The notes below the pieces were generated by a model. That model saw only the letters and a program-made list of their open reading frames with translations. It was not told where the DNA came from and made no database searches. Position numbers and translations under genes: made by a program. A stretch of 64,000 nucleotides of DNA from Salvelinus alpinus. Taxonomy: Eukaryota > Chordata > Actinopteri > Salmoniformes > Salmonidae. Shown piece after piece: positions 1-38,392 of this stretch. Every line of letters starts with the position of its first letter. Within the stretch, counting starts at the first letter, position 1. The stretch lies in contig NC_092120.1 in NCBI RefSeq assembly GCF_045679555.1, positions 13,381,805 through 13,445,804 of the forward strand, read 5' to 3'.

Positions 1-195
1 ACGACACAACGCGGAGTGGTATATTGGCCATATATCACAAACCCCCGAGGTGCCTTATTGCTATTATAAACTGCTTACCAATGTAACTAGAGCAGTAAAA
101 ATACATGTTTTGTCATACCCATGTTATACGGTCTGATATACCACGGCTGTCAGCCAATTAGCATTCACAGCTCGAACTACCCAGTTCATAAATGA
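1..195. mobile_element. palindromic non-autonomous DNA element (MITE-like), partial
   Basis: Inverted motifs GTGGTATATTGGCCATAT near base 17 and GGTCTGATATACCAC near 130 flank a core with CCCCCGAGGTGCC. This arrangement is that of a very common salmonid interspersed repeat found next to genes. It may begin before base 1. Confidence 0.55.
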
Positions 196-910
196 AGATG
201 CTGTGCGTGAGCACAGCTAGGAGCAGCTGCCATTCCCGGCCATCCTCCCTTCCCTTGTGGCCCGGGAGGAATCGAGCTGGTAATAGATAAGCCCCAATGG
301 CTAACCCATCTGACATGAACTTTTGGGAGCAAGGAAAACAAATAATTGAAACCCTGCTGGCCCCCATTGGCCCTGCCAGAGTGAATATGTATCGGTTGCA
401 TGAGGTGCCTCCCCAGTGTGGTCCGCTGTCATCTTCTGAGAGGTTTTATTTACACCCTCTGCCAGCACAGAAGCATTTCAGAGCAGTCATGGTGATCTGC
501 AGCACGTTTAAAAAGATACACTAGGGATACATAGGGGATAACATATCTAAGCAGTGATATGCCTCATAAATCCACATTTTCTTTTGATTTACAATAAAGT
601 GCAGCACATCTGAATGTACAGTAGGTCTATGAAAGCTACATCTGCCAATCGCCCGCAATATTTCATATTTTTTATCAAATGAATTCACCTCATACTCCTA
701 ATACACAATATTTGATATAGTAAAACCTGTTCTCCTTTCTCCTCTTACAAGTACAAGCAGCATCATCAGGCTAATATAACTCGAGCACTCTAGTAGTGTT
801 CGATGGCCATGCGTAACGACCACCGTCTCAGAGAAGTGTTTGGGCTCATCACCTAATGTACAGAATAGTGAGACAACAGCAAGAGGTGTGCCAATGATGT
901 TTGTGAATGT

Positions 911-1040
911 AGCACTTGATGTAAAAGACTTGCCTGGGTAATTAAGCCGAGTACATTTGATGTAAAAGACTTGCCTGGGTAATTAAGCAAAGTACATTTG
1001 ATGTAAAAGACTTGCCTGGGTAATTAAGCAGAGTACAATT
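911..1040 (+). repeat. 41-bp tandem repeat, about 3 copies
   Basis: AGTACATTTG starts at 950 and 991 and AGTACAATTG at 1032, giving a 41-bp period. The first copy is diverged. Copies share ATGTAAAAGACTTGCCTGGG and differ by single bases. It sits in a ntrk1 intron. Confidence 0.8.
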
Positions 1041-1222
1041 GTTTTAAATATTGAGCTGTGTGCCATGCACAGACCATTCTTATGCAAAACTCAACATGGG
1101 TGAAAAGAGGGGGGGAATCATAGGCTCAACAACAAATTGTATAATACTGTATTTAGATTTTTTGTCATTTATATGCTGAATATCCTGTTGGATAGATGTT
1201 GTCTCCTTATTGTATCACACAG

Positions 1223-17835
<16,613 letters not shown>

Positions 17836-18432
17836 AGGCTAGGAGTTCTGGGGCTGAGGCTGGGGCAGTGTCCAGGCAAGGGGAAGTAGGGGAACTTACG
17901 GTCAGGAATGACGGGTTTTGGGAAGGGGTGGAAGTCAGGTAAAGGACTGTGCTATGGCAATCCTGAACCTAAGCATTGCTGTCATTTACCTCTATGGGTC
18001 TTAACCACACCGACACCCCCTCTGATTGGATATTTGGTCAGATTGGACTTTGCTAGGATCTGTTCTGATAGGGACCATTGGGTTGGGAAGGGTAAGGTGA
18101 AGTTGCTCCTAGACGCTGATATTGGGTATTTTTTGGCCACTAATGGTTACGGATAGGATTGGGGAAGGGGAAGCTGATCCCAGATCTGTACCTCAGAGAA
18201 ACTTTACCCTGGAACGATGGGAAGACTATGGGGATGGGGGTTACTTCCTACTTCCTGGTCCATGCTGCCTCAGCTCGCCTCGTCTCACTCTGTGTGCCGC
18301 TGGCTGGGAGCGGTTGGAAGAAGATGAGCCAGCGAAGACCTGTCAAGTGTTTACTGTGAGTGTTTTATTGTGTAACTGAACGGGTGTCGTCCTGATGAAT
18401 GGTTTTGCATGATTGGAGAAATCCAGACTATA

Positions 18433-20018
18433 CAGTGCCTTTGGGAATGTTTTCAGACCTCTTGACTTTTTCCACATTTTGTTACGTTACAGCCTTATTC
18501 TAAAATTAATTAAATTGTTTTTTTCCTTCAATCTACACACAATACCCCATAATGACAAAGCAAAAATAGGTTTTCGGGAACTTTTTGCAAATTTATTACA
18601 AATAAAAAACTGAAATATTACATTTACATAAGTATTCAGACTCTTTACTCAGTACTTTGTTGAAGCACCTTTGGCAGCGATTACAGCATTGAGTCTTCTT
18701 GGGTGTGATGCTACAAGCATGGCACACCTGTATTTGGGGAGTTTCTCCCATTCTTCTCTGCATATCCTCTCAAGATCTGTCAGGTTGGATGGGGAGCATT
18801 GCTGCACAGTTATTTTCAGGTCTCTCCAGAGATGTTCGATTGGGTTCAAGTCCGGGCTCTCAAGGACATTCAGAGACTTGTCCCGAAGCCACTCCTGCGT
18901 TGTCTTGGCTGTGTGCTTAGGGTCGTTGTCCTGTTGGAAGGTGAACCTTCGCCTCAGTCTGAGGTCCTGAACGCTCTGGAGCAGGTTTTCATTAAGGATC
19001 CCATTGTACTTTGCTCCATTCATCTTTGCCTCAATCCTGACAAGTCTCCCAGTCCCTGCCGCTGAAAAACATCCCCACAGCAGAATGCTGCCACCACCAT
19101 GCTTCACCGTAGGGATGGTGCCAGGTTTCCTCCAGTTCTGACGCTTGACATTCAGGCCAAAGAGTTCAATCTTGGTTTCATCAGACCAGAGAATCTGGTT
19201 TCTTATGGTCTGAGAGTCTTTAGGTGCCTTTTGGCAAACTCCAAGCGGACTGTCATGTTCCTTTTACTGAGGAGTGGCTTCCGTCTGGCCACTCTACCGT
19301 AAAGGCCTGATTGGTGGAGTGCTGCAGAGATGGTTGTCCTTCTGGAAGTTTCTCCCATCTCCACAGAGGAACTCTTGAGCTCTGTCAGAGTGACCATCGG
19401 GTTCTTGGTCACCTCCCTGACGAAGGCCCTTCTCCCCTGATTGCTCAGTTTGACCGGGCGGCCAGTTCTAGGAAGAACCTTGGTGGTTCTAAACTTCTTC
19501 CATTTAAGAATGATGGAGACCACTGTGTTCTTGGACCTTCAATCCTGTAGAAATGTTTTGGTACCCTTCCCCAGATCTGTGCCTTGACACAATCCTGTCT
19601 CTGAGTTCTACGGACAATTCCTTCGACCTCATGGCTTGGTTTTTTCTCAGACATGCATTGTCAACTGTGACATGTATTGCCAACCTTATATAGACAGGTG
19701 TGTGCCTTTCCAAATTGTAGAATCCAGTCAACTTGTAGAAACATCTCAAGGATGTTCAATGGAAACAGGATGCACCTGAGCTCAATTTCGAGTCTCCTAG
19801 CAAAGGGTCTGAATACTTATGTAAATAAGGTATTTCTGTGTTAAATTCTTTATACATTTGCCAAAAAATATATAAAAAATGTTTTCACTTCGTCATTATG
19901 GGGCATTGTGTGTAGATTGTTGAGGATTTTTATTTATTTAATAAATTTTAGAACAAGGCTGTAACGTAACAAAATGTGGAAAAAGTCAAGGGGTCTGAAT
20001 ACTTTCCGGGATTTACTG
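18433..20018 (-). mobile_element. Tc1/mariner element, family A copy 2
   Basis: It starts CAGTGCCTTTGGGAATG after TA and ends with the inverse TTCCGGGATTTACTG. Inner repeats carry GTCTGAATACTT. It lies 600 bp past the ntrk1 stop and could be in the 3' UTR. The transposase remnant is on the - strand (19632-18649). Confidence 0.9.
18649..19632 (-). pseudogene. broken Tc1 transposase (family A copy 2)
   Basis: The C-terminal 152 codons, with KHGGGSILLWGCFSAAGTGR and SPDLNPIEHLWRDLK, are open from 19107 to the TGA at 18649-18651. The N-terminal part, with the start MRSKELSVELRDRIVSRHRS at 19632, is in other frames. It is less decayed than copy 1 but still broken. Confidence 0.85.
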
Positions 20019-23000
20019 TTTCCTGAGAATATGGAAACGTTTAATTACTTTAGTGACTTTCAAGCCCGAGCATACTTTTTGTAGGTGAAATTTCAAACTT
20101 TCTTCTACAATTTTGATAATAAGTGCTTTACCATTATGACCATTATGTATTGTAACAGTAAGACGCCATCTTTCCATTTTCAAGCTGTGTGATATAATCT
20201 GCAGGAGTGAAAGTGATTTCAAGAGAGTGCCAAGTCAATTGCACTAATCAGAAAGCTTTCTATTGTTAGGCAGTTATGTCAGATCAATCATTTTTCATAT
20301 GCATAGCCCAGACCATAGTAAAGAAACTGCATACAAAGTCTGTGTTCTTCATGGTTATCACTTGCATTGTATTGGGATATCAATTATCAATTAGCATTTG
20401 TAATATGAACTAAAAGTAAATGGTCATTAAGAGATGCTCCTTATCAATATAATCTTATTTGATAACCCAATTTGTTTATAACCCAAAACCCAACCATCAT
20501 CTGGATTGAAAATGTCTGAATACAGTAATATGTGTGGTGTGTGTGTGTGTGCGTGCGTGTGTGTGCGCGCAATGGTAAGTTTGACCGGACGTCGTCTACT
20601 GTTGATATTGTTCACTACAGTTGGTTATAGCAAAAGGAATACAGTACAATGTTTTGCATTTTCCGCCTACTAATTCAAATCCGAATGTACAATATTATAT
20701 TTACAAACATTATAGTAGAATTGTATAGTTATTCTTTTGACTTATACATTATTTATCTAATGTATTACTCTGTTTAAAATGTCTTACTGTATATGCAATC
20801 CTTTTCTGTCAGAGGACAAAACAAAGACGACTAATTGTAAAATAGGAATATTTTTGAAAAAACAGCAGGGGAACTTCTATTAAAGGCCAGGAAGGTGTTT
20901 TTCCTGACATACTATTCTTAAATGTTTTGCATTTAAATACTGTAGAATGATTTCTCTGTTCAAGGCCAGTGAGTATACTCCAAAGAAAAACATGTGTATG
21001 CAGTGCAAGACTATAGCTCATAGGTTCAGGTACAGTTACATAGCTTTCATTGGAAATAGCCATGTTAACATGCCTTATAGTGACCCCAAAGCATTTAACA
21101 TCAGACTTTAACATCAAAGCAAGCTGCTGAAATCCAGTAAGGGACAAGATGGTTGAGAGAGATACAGCAAAATGGTGTCACATGTAACAGATGGATAACA
21201 ATGATCGAGACTTCAGGAGGAGAGTGACAGATGGAATTGAAATAGAGACCGTGATACAACCTATAGACCACAACAAGGTCTACTCTCCCTTTTAACCTTT
21301 CACCTTGAAAATAAAAGCAGACGTTTTACAAGACTAGTAAAACAATTGGGACACCTTTGAATGTAAATATGTAAATCTACTTTATTGATGTTAAAAGAAT
21401 TGTCATGTTCAAATATTGTTACCCCAGCACTTTGTATATCGTCTATCCATGAATAAAACAACCATTTGGTTCAAGAGGAAGGTTTCCAATTGTATAACAT
21501 CTTACAGTACATATTTTAAACATATTTCTGAGGATGAACAAATATAGACTAATTGTACCTAAATGTTTTAGCCTGCAAAAGCATCTTTCATTGTGTGGAG
21601 GTCCGTAATCAATTACCTGAATTACACACAGCAGTACTTTCTCTCTGGAACTCTCACCACAAACATCAGTTACTGGAAGAATAAAGTTTTATATTACCTT
21701 ACATCACCCCCCAAACAAACAAACACACTTTGGATATATTACAGCAGCCTCTCTTCACCTTACACTTTTTTTTCTCCCTCCCTTTTCTCCATATCCACTC
21801 CCTTAGGAGGGCTAATGGGTTGTGAGTAATGTTATATCGCTGGCTCTCTCCCTCTCTTTAGTGTATTGGAAATGAAAACACTTGTTAGGCTCATGCTGGA
21901 CCACTGTTTCCAATCACGTCTTACAGGCAGAGACGGGACTATACCTTCAACCCCCTATAGAGATGTACTTTCCACTGCCCATCTCCTTCCAGGGCTAGAG
22001 CCAAGCGAGTCTGCCTCGACTATCTCAACTCCCTCATTAACACTCATCCCTTTTAAGACCCTAAGAGAGGAGTGATAGAGAGCCTCTATTCCCCATCTGA
22101 ATTGTACAGACCACGATCTCAGCATCTTCCCCACTGACAGATAGAAAATAAGAACCTCAAATTGCCTCAAAACAAGATAAGCAACATTTTATGGTATGTT
22201 ACCACAATTTGGTAGAATCTGGCAAAATAACTATATTTTACACTTTCTTAGATGAGGTGGGCTAAGCTTGGCAACAAGAGATTCGCTACATACTTGTTGG
22301 CTACACAAGCAAAAAAATGATCCTTGTACAATCATGCCCCCTACTGCTCACATTCATACATACACCAATACGTTGTTCTGTCTTGCAGTAGAACAGTGGT
22401 TGTTTTACAGTAGATCATTGCTCAGTGAAAGGTTGTCATCTAGTGTATTTGAAAATAACTGCAGTACTCCCCTATATGATCCAACATTTCAACTGATACA
22501 GTTGTTATACACAGTTGACAGACAAACACATTAATGCTGTCAAATATGTGGTAAGTAATTTTTATTAGAGAAATGATTCCAGTGATGAATATACTCTAAT
22601 AAGGCAGCATTGACACAATTTTAGTAACAAGATAGCAAACAATTACATAATTTTTTTCAGTTTTTCCCCCAGGAACTATATTATGTTCTCCACACAAAAC
22701 ACAGCACATATGCTAAATTAAAATAAAGGTTTAATTAAAGGTAGTAAGGAAGGACAATAGGCACAGACATTCATTCAAACCGCTTCTTTCCTCTTTGCTA
22801 AAACCTAGCACTCTTCAGGAGTCACTGGAAGTTCATTGGTGTGTGGTTCTCTGTGTCATCCAACCAAATCTTTGCATAGCTTCCTATTTTACTTACTGTA
22901 ACATGTCATTCAATATGAACACACTTTGAGAATCATCATTGTAGCTTCATGAAAGGGATCGACGTAAACAAACAGACGCATTTGAACTAATAGGTCATCA

Positions 23001-24404
23001 CTTTTTTTCAGCGATAATCTAGTTTAAACTAAAGTAGATTTCAATGACAAAAGCATAACAGAATGTTTAGAAATTTAGTTGAACATTCAAATATTCAACA
23101 ACTTAAAGGACAATAGGTTATATGCGCCAACTGCAGATATATTCAGCACTACAATATGTCAATTCAGATAGAGTTATGGTCGATATGGTCGGCCACACGC
23201 TAGTCACGACCCACTTCCAAGAAACAAGTTGTAAGACGATGAAAGCACCATACCAAAATCAATAGTGGAAAACAGAGTAGTATAAGAATGATGAAAAGGG
23301 CAAATATATAGGTTTCTCTGTGTTCAATAAATTTACCCTGAAAACAAAAAATGGTTTTCAAACAATAGGGCACTCGTTGGAGTAAAATGATGTGTGTCGA
23401 TGTGTGTATGTGCGCGTGTGTGTGTTTGTGTGTGAGCCTACACTGCCCGTACACTCTGCTCGACCTGCAACACAGTCCACTGATCACAATATCACTTTCT
23501 ATTCCCTCATAACCACCCAAAGCCTTTAGGGGAGACTGAGGTTGGTTGTCACACGTTTTACTCTGGTGTGTATTTCTCAGCACCAGTATATATAACAAGA
23601 CTCCTTCAACATTAATAGAAAGACCAGGGTCTTGGGTTGAAATAGGGATCCTATTAGTATGTCTTATTCCAACATGGAGTAATAAGCCACCAAACACACT
23701 CTGTCCACTTGTGACAACCAGCCCCATCGCAGGGTTGGTTGTCACACAGTATAAGGTTCACAGGAGGTTGGTGGCACCTTAATTGGGGAGGACGGGCTCG
23801 TGGTAATGGCTGAAGTGGAATCAGTGGAACGGTATCAAATATATCAAACACATAGTTTCCCTGCAGTTGATGTCATTCCATTCGCTCTGTTCCAGCCATT
23901 ATTATGCGCCGTCCACCCCTAGGCAGATTCCACTGATGGGGTTGGTTGTCACAATGTTGGCTAGTAGTTCTTTCCTTTTGTAACAGGAAATTAAGCAATA
24001 TAGTATACAGCATTGTAGAAATAGCCATGCCTTTCTTTGATCGAATGATATTCCTAACAAAATTCTGCATTTTATGCCTTGAGAACAATACATGACATTT
24101 GTGTGTGCGTGTGTTTGCACACAAATGTGTACATGTGTCGGTGTGTGACAGAAAAAAATATGTTTGGGAGAGAAAGGCAACAAACCCAGATAGCAGAGAA
24201 ACCTCTGGCCAATGGATGTACACACTATGAATCGGGAGATGCAGTTTAGACATTGTTTGCTAATTGGCAAGACATCTCACAGATGTTTTTAGAATACATA
24301 CATTCTGCAGTTCTACATAGTTTATATGTCGGCCAGGCATTCATATTCTATTTTGATGTCTCTGCAACATCTTCCCAATGTGCAAACGCTCTCCACGCTA
24401 CATA
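20019..24404. other. ntrk1-paqr6 intergenic sequence
   Basis: No gene is recognised. It contains GT-rich microsatellites at about 20527-20570, 23393-23436 and 24096-24145, and a short interspersed repeat at 23758-23930. Several copies of GGTTGGTTGTCACA in both orientations lie near 23530-23950. Open frames here are short and unsupported. Confidence 0.5.
23758..23930. mobile_element. short salmonid interspersed repeat, copy 1
   Basis: Shares GGGGAGGACGGGCTCGTGGT, AATGGTATCAAA-like and CCATTATTATG blocks with copies at 41925-42075 and, inverted and truncated, 38405-38470. Confidence 0.65.
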
Positions 24405-25986
<1,582 letters not shown>

Positions 25987-26556
25987 TATATTATTCCCAA
26001 CACATTTTGATATGCCGGCCAAAGGTGTTCAGGTTTATTGGGATGGGAGGTTTATAGCAACAGCACCCAATGCTAATTAGGATGATAGTTACCACATGGC
26101 TTGACCTAGGAACTCAGAAATAGGTTTGGAATCTAGCTCTCCCTAAAATGTTTTTTTACATGTATACTCCCATAATTCAAACATTTATTTAAAAAAATAC
26201 TGACATCTTTTTTAATTTTTTTTTACTTTCACCTATGAAAAAAATCCCTTCACCTCAATGTTTTGTTATGATGATATAAATTGACCAGGTGGATTAGTTC
26301 TTTCAAAGAATTCACCCATTCACACAATTATTACACAGCGCCCTCTAGTTTGGGAGTTATAAGCACTGTGACAACCAACCCTGGTCTCCCCTACACACTG
26401 GATACAGAGCTACATGATAAAATAATGACATGTGTGTTAGGTCTAGCGTGGTACATGTAAGTGCTATTATATCAAGAAATTATTATATGATGTTGGGGAT
26501 GTAATTAATCATTTTTCCTCATCTAAAACATTTACAAAAATAATAATGTAAATATA

Positions 26557-27059
26557 CAGGTAATTCCCAGAATAAAGGAAACACTTGAGTAAATGAGGGA
26601 TACAAAGTATATTGAAAGCATGTGCTTCCTCACAGGTGTGATTCCTGAGTTAATTAAGCACTTAATATCCCATCATGCTTAGGGTCATGTATAAAAATGC
26701 CCAGTTGCCCATTATTTTGGCTACCATAGCAAGAAGAGATTTCAGTGACTTTGCAAGAGGGGTCTCAAAGGAGCATAAGGGGTTTAAAAGGTGTGTGTGT
26801 CTCCGTCACCAGATCTCAACCCAATTGAACACACCCAATTGAATCTGGAGCGGCACCTAAGACAGCGTTTTCCACCACCATCAACATAACACCAAATGAT
26901 GGAACTTCTCGTGGAAGAATGGTGTCGCATCCCTCCAATAGAGTTCCAGACTTGTAGAATCTATGCCAAGGCATAGAAGCTGTTCTGGAGGCTCATGGTG
27001 GCCCAACACCCTATTAAGACACTTTACATTTGTGTTTCCTTTATTTTGGCAGTAATCTG
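26557..27059. mobile_element. internally deleted Tc1-like element
   Basis: The termini CAGGTAATTCCCAGAATAAA and, inverted, TTTATTTTGGCAGTAATCTG are flanked by TA. Inside, only the tail of a transposase remains (near CAACCCAATTGAACACACCC). It is about 500 bp where full elements are about 1.6 kb. Confidence 0.8.
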
Positions 27060-27653
27060 TACATATGCACCACACTTTACAACTGAACAGAAACAGTAGG
27101 TGCTGTTATATATACTACAAGGAATAAATACTCAAGAGATACCACACTCTTTTTCGAGGATACATGTAAACAATAGCCACTGACAATGTTATACTCGCAT
27201 GGGGTGAGTGGTGTATTGGTTTGCCATAAACCTGCAATGACCACCACGATACCACATGAATACGACAGTGCCAAGACCCTTTGACCTCCACTGACCACAT
27301 CCCCATTCCTGGGAGGTGAGGTGACATCACTCATTCAGTTCTGTTGTGCACCATCATCTAAGATTTCTTCCATCAGATAGCTGTTATAAACAAGGTCATT
27401 TGGTACGTCCTATCAGTAATCAGTAATTCTCTGACATTTAAACAGCACGTATTGTTTCAAAAAATGCATCCAATGACCATTACTGTATGTTGTAGAAGTA
27501 AAAAATAAGAGTACTCCAAAGAACAATTCAAGTGACTGGGCATTCACAGGAGCACAAACTGCGAAGAACCATGAAGTTTCCATGGAAACGTACCTCTGTA
27601 AAATGGCACCTGTTTTTTAATCATAGACATGGTACAGTGCTGTAGCTTTCAGG

Positions 27654-27913
27654 TACACGCTTAGAAAAAACCCTTCCAAAAGGGTTCTTCGGCTGTCCCC
27701 ATAGGAGAAACCTTTTTGGTTTCAGGTAGAACCCTTTTGACTCCAGACAGAACTCTTTTGGGTTCCATGTAGAACCCTCTGTGGAAAGGGTTCTACAAGG
27801 AACTCAAAAGGGTTCTAGCTGGAACCAAAAAGGGTTCTTTAAAGGGTTCTCCTACGGGGACAGTCGAAGAACCCTTTTAGGTTCTAGATAGCACCTTTTT
27901 TTCTAAGCGTGTA
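27654..27913. mobile_element. palindromic MITE, copy 1
   Basis: The termini ACACGCTTAGAAAAAA and TTTTTTTCTAAGCGTGT are perfect inverses. The interior is a long hairpin of AACCCTTTTGG / CCAAAAGGGTT modules. A relative is at 38176-38392. Confidence 0.85.
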
Positions 27914-28703
27914 GACGTTTAGAGCAGGCAATCTGAATGAGCACTACACTGGTCTGTAAATCTATTAAAGTCATCGTGGAGATTTAAATGAGATGGTATT
28001 GAATATTAAAACAAAATGGTGGAATCATACTAAGTACTCCAGTTAGTGAGAGTACAGATTATTTTAGAAGTCATGAGAATCATGTAATGGTCAGTCATAA
28101 TTTATATTAAATATGGGTTTTGAGATGTTCTAATAATGGCTTACAAATATATAGGACAATTGAAAAACAGTAACTAAATATTTATATATTAATATGAAAA
28201 TTCCCTGCAAATTTACAGTTAAAGATTTTTCCAGTTTGAGATTTACACAAACCAGAAATAATATTTACGAGTACTTAGTTAACATTTGGGTCACTATATA
28301 TAAAAGAAGGCACTTTTATGTGTTGTTAGACATCACATATGCTTCATACAACCCAGATCCTTTCAAGTATAAGTGAAAAGAAGTTGGCATATGATACTTT
28401 AACTCGAAATACCTCCACAACTTTTAACAGTAAACAATGATACTGAATAACTGAAAGGCTTCATAAAAATAGCTGGGTATTCGGCGTCAAAGTAAACAGT
28501 GAAGACATTAATAAACTCCTAAACAAACCTTAAATTGACGTTAGAATAACATGTAGAAAAACCATTCTGTGATAATAATCCAATGGGTTTATACAAAAAC
28601 TACCTGGTTTTATGGTTATTATTTCCAAAGTTCACGACTGGTAGAATGGTTTAGCCAAACTTTTAATTTGAACATACTGGGTGGTCACTGGTTGTGGGGA
28701 GTG
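27914..28703. other. paqr6: sequence beyond the paqr6 stop (possible 3' UTR)
   Basis: No repeat or gene is recognised. The 3' UTR of paqr6 must start at 28703 and run leftwards, but no poly(A) signal stands out. Confidence 0.3.
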
Positions 28704-35735
<7,032 letters not shown>

Positions 35736-35956
35736 GTCTGTGGGCAGTCTGATGGCCCCCCTCCCTCTCTGGCAGGCCTCCCTGAGCCTAGCCCTGCATC
35801 CCTGGCAGAGGACACACCAGACTGGGCAGTCAAACGCTGGGGCCTGGGCCCCCTCTCCAGGCCCTGGTTCCCATTGCATACAGCGGTCCCAGCCCCAGCC
35901 CTGGGCCCAGCCCCCACCACCGTTGGCCACCCCACCCCCCCACCACAAAGGAAACA
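35736..35956 (-). other. paqr6: paqr6 candidate 5' UTR exon portion
   Basis: Immediately upstream of the paqr6 ATG the - strand is GC-rich. It is preceded by a strong acceptor-like sequence (a CT-rich tract then CTGCAG at 35957-35962). This suggests an upstream non-coding exon elsewhere and an exon running from about 35956 into the coding start. The frame stays open upstream and contains an ATG at 35879-35877, so an N-terminal extension of 48 residues is possible. I prefer the 35735 start because it matches the family N-terminus. Confidence 0.4.
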
Positions 35957-36311
35957 CTGCAGAGAGAGAAAGGGAATAAAATGTCTGTTACATATAATTC
36001 TCTAGAAATTACACTGACATACACTCAGACATGTTGTGTGAGTACTGTTACATACCCATCAGAACAAAAAATGTGTTTACATATCACACATGACACATCC
36101 ACTGTATGTGAATCGGTTGGGGAATAGTCCACTCTGTTTCCACTTGATTTCAAGTTACAAACCAATACAAAAATATTCAATAGAATTTTCAATTGGTTCC
36201 ATCAACATGAGTATTTCTTCTTTTGTCATAAAGTCCTTGTTGACTGGACTCTTCCATTGTGTCAACCTTCTCTAGATGTCCCCAGACATGGACTCAGATT
36301 TAGACAGATTA

Positions 36312-36508
36312 TTATTATTATTTTTAATTAAACCTTTATTTAACTAGGCAAGTCAGTTAAGAACAAATTCTCACTTACAATGACGGCCTACACCGGCCAA
36401 ACCCAGACGACGCCCTATGGGACTCCCAATCACGGCCAGATGTGATGCAGCCTGGATTCGAACCAGGTACTGCAGTGACGCCTCTTGCACTGAGATGCAG
36501 TGTCTTAT
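36312..36508 (-). mobile_element. salmonid SINE, reverse orientation
   Basis: Carries ACTAGGCAAGTCAGTTAAGA near its left end, then CCCAATCACGGCC, GGATTCGAACCAGG (a tRNA B-box in reverse) and CACTGAGATGCAGTG. Confidence 0.8.
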
Positions 36509-36676
36509 GGTGGGCTGTTAGCTAACAAAACTAGCATGACAATAACATGTTCCTGCTATGTAGTATTGAACAGAGGGCTCCTTCTGTTCAGATAGCATGG
36601 GAGATTGTCAATAAGAGCCTTATGTTTGTGAACCCAGCAACTCAAACGATGTTCAATGTTGCAGGCATGCTCATGT

Positions 36677-37089
36677 TGACGCCAACGCTTCCCACAGTTG
36701 TGTCATGTTGGCTGGGTGTCCTTTGGGTCGTGGACCATTGTTCATGCACACGGGAAACTGTTGAGCGTGAAAAACCCAGCTGCGTTGCAGTTCTTGACAC
36801 ACTCAAACCGGTGTGTCTGGTACCTACTACTACCACACCCTGTTCAAAAGCACTTAAATCTTTTGTCTTGCCCATTCACCCTCTGAATGGCACACATACA
36901 CAATCCATGTTTCAATTGTATCAAGGCTTAAAAATCCTTCTTTAACCTGTCTCCTCTCCTTCATCTACACTGATTGAAGTGGATTTAACAAGTGACATCA
37001 ATATGGGATCATAGCTTTCACCTGGATTCACCTGGTCAGTCTATGTCATGGAAAGAGCGGGTGTTCCTAATGATTTGTACACTCAGTGT
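36677..37089 (-). mobile_element. Tc1-derived element D, copy 1 (truncated)
   Basis: Reading on the - strand from the terminus TACACTGAGTG at 37089, it encodes only a transposase N-terminal HTH: MGKTKDLSAFEQG and [15 protein letters not shown]. Homologous to 39441-39917 and 53155-53679. Confidence 0.75.
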
Positions 37090-37318
37090 ATATCATATCA
37101 ATATGTGCAACCTACTAACAAAGCTTATTGTGAAATAGACACTAATTACTTGGGTTGCAACGTCATACAGAATTCAATATAATATAATTTAAATTGAAGA
37201 GGCAGTAATTGGGAGCACGCTAGACTCTGAAGTGACTTGGGTGAATCTGTGAGCAACAGGAAATGAGTGATGTGCAGGTCACAAATGATTCTTTTTGAAC
37301 AACCTTTTTTACTGACTT

Positions 37319-38010
37319 GAGAGTCATGATACATTTTTCAGAGTGACTCGTTCCTTTTAGTCGTTCGTTTGATCTGCTCTGCTGGCCACGATGAGACCTA
37401 CAGCAGGATTAATACGCGTTTCTCCGGCTCAGTGGTTCCAGAGACGTGCCCCCCGACCACCAGCTGTCTATCATATGTGCGCGCAGGAAAATAGATCATG
37501 CTGCATATGCAGCATAGAGAAGAATAATACATGTTAGAACTGGTATTTGATCTCATGGTGTAATAATGAATGTAATTAATTGATTATTGAAAGCTACACA
37601 GCTTTGTAGAAGCATAAACAGCCTGCCTCTGCTCAACAAAATCGAGGAAGAATCATTTGGGGGCCTGCAGCAGTGCTTATCTCCCTCTCGGCAGGCAAGT
37701 CATTCCGCAAAGAGTCGTTCACAATCTAGTCTGGTTGTATGCCTAGCTATCACAAATGTACATGGTTGGAAGCAGACTTTAGTAAGTCTCAGTCACAAAT
37801 GACAGCTCCAATAAGCCCCTTATGGTGAACGCTTGTAGAATCATGAGCCGGTCAAGTTTTTAGTTAATCGTTGGCCGGTAGGGGGCCCTGCGCGCTCTGG
37901 GCATTACTAAATAAAAATAACGAAATGAGTCGAAAGATTCATACTTTTGACTGAACGAGTCGAAACGATCTGAGTCAGTAAAAAGCGTTGAACTTCCCAT
38001 CACTACAGGA
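37319..38010. mobile_element. GACTCGTT-type fish repeat, degenerate
   Basis: GACTCGTTCCTTTTAGTCGT near 37346 and, inverted, ACTGAACGAGTCGAAACGAT near 37960 bracket the region, and GAACTTCCCATCACTA closes it. This is the style of a common teleost non-autonomous DNA element. Confidence 0.5.
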
Positions 38011-38175
38011 AATATTGAGTGATAGCCACTGAGGCACACACAAACAACGGAACATGTATGTGCTGAACAAGCAAACAGAATGGATTGTATGCAATAATAT
38101 GACATGATGACAATCAACTGATTTTCACAGCTTCTTTTCTGTTTATGGCACTTCACTGTAGAAATTGACTTAAGT

Positions 38176-38392
38176 ACACTCTTAGAAAAAAGGGTTCCAA
38201 AAGGGGTTTTCGGCTGTCCCTATAGGAGAACCCTTTTTGGTTCCAGGTAGAACCCTTTTGGGTTCCATGTAGAACCCTCTGTGTAAAGGGAAACAAAATG
38301 ATTCTACCCGGAATAAAAAATGGTTCTCCTATGGGGACAGCCGAAGAATCCTTTTTGGCTTTAGATAGCACCTTTTCCTCTAAGAGTGTATG
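38176..38392. mobile_element. palindromic MITE, copy 2
   Basis: The termini ACACTCTTAGAAAAAA and CCTCTAAGAGTGT are inverse. The interior matches the MITE at 27654-27913 (GGCTGTCCCTATAGGAGAA). Confidence 0.82.
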
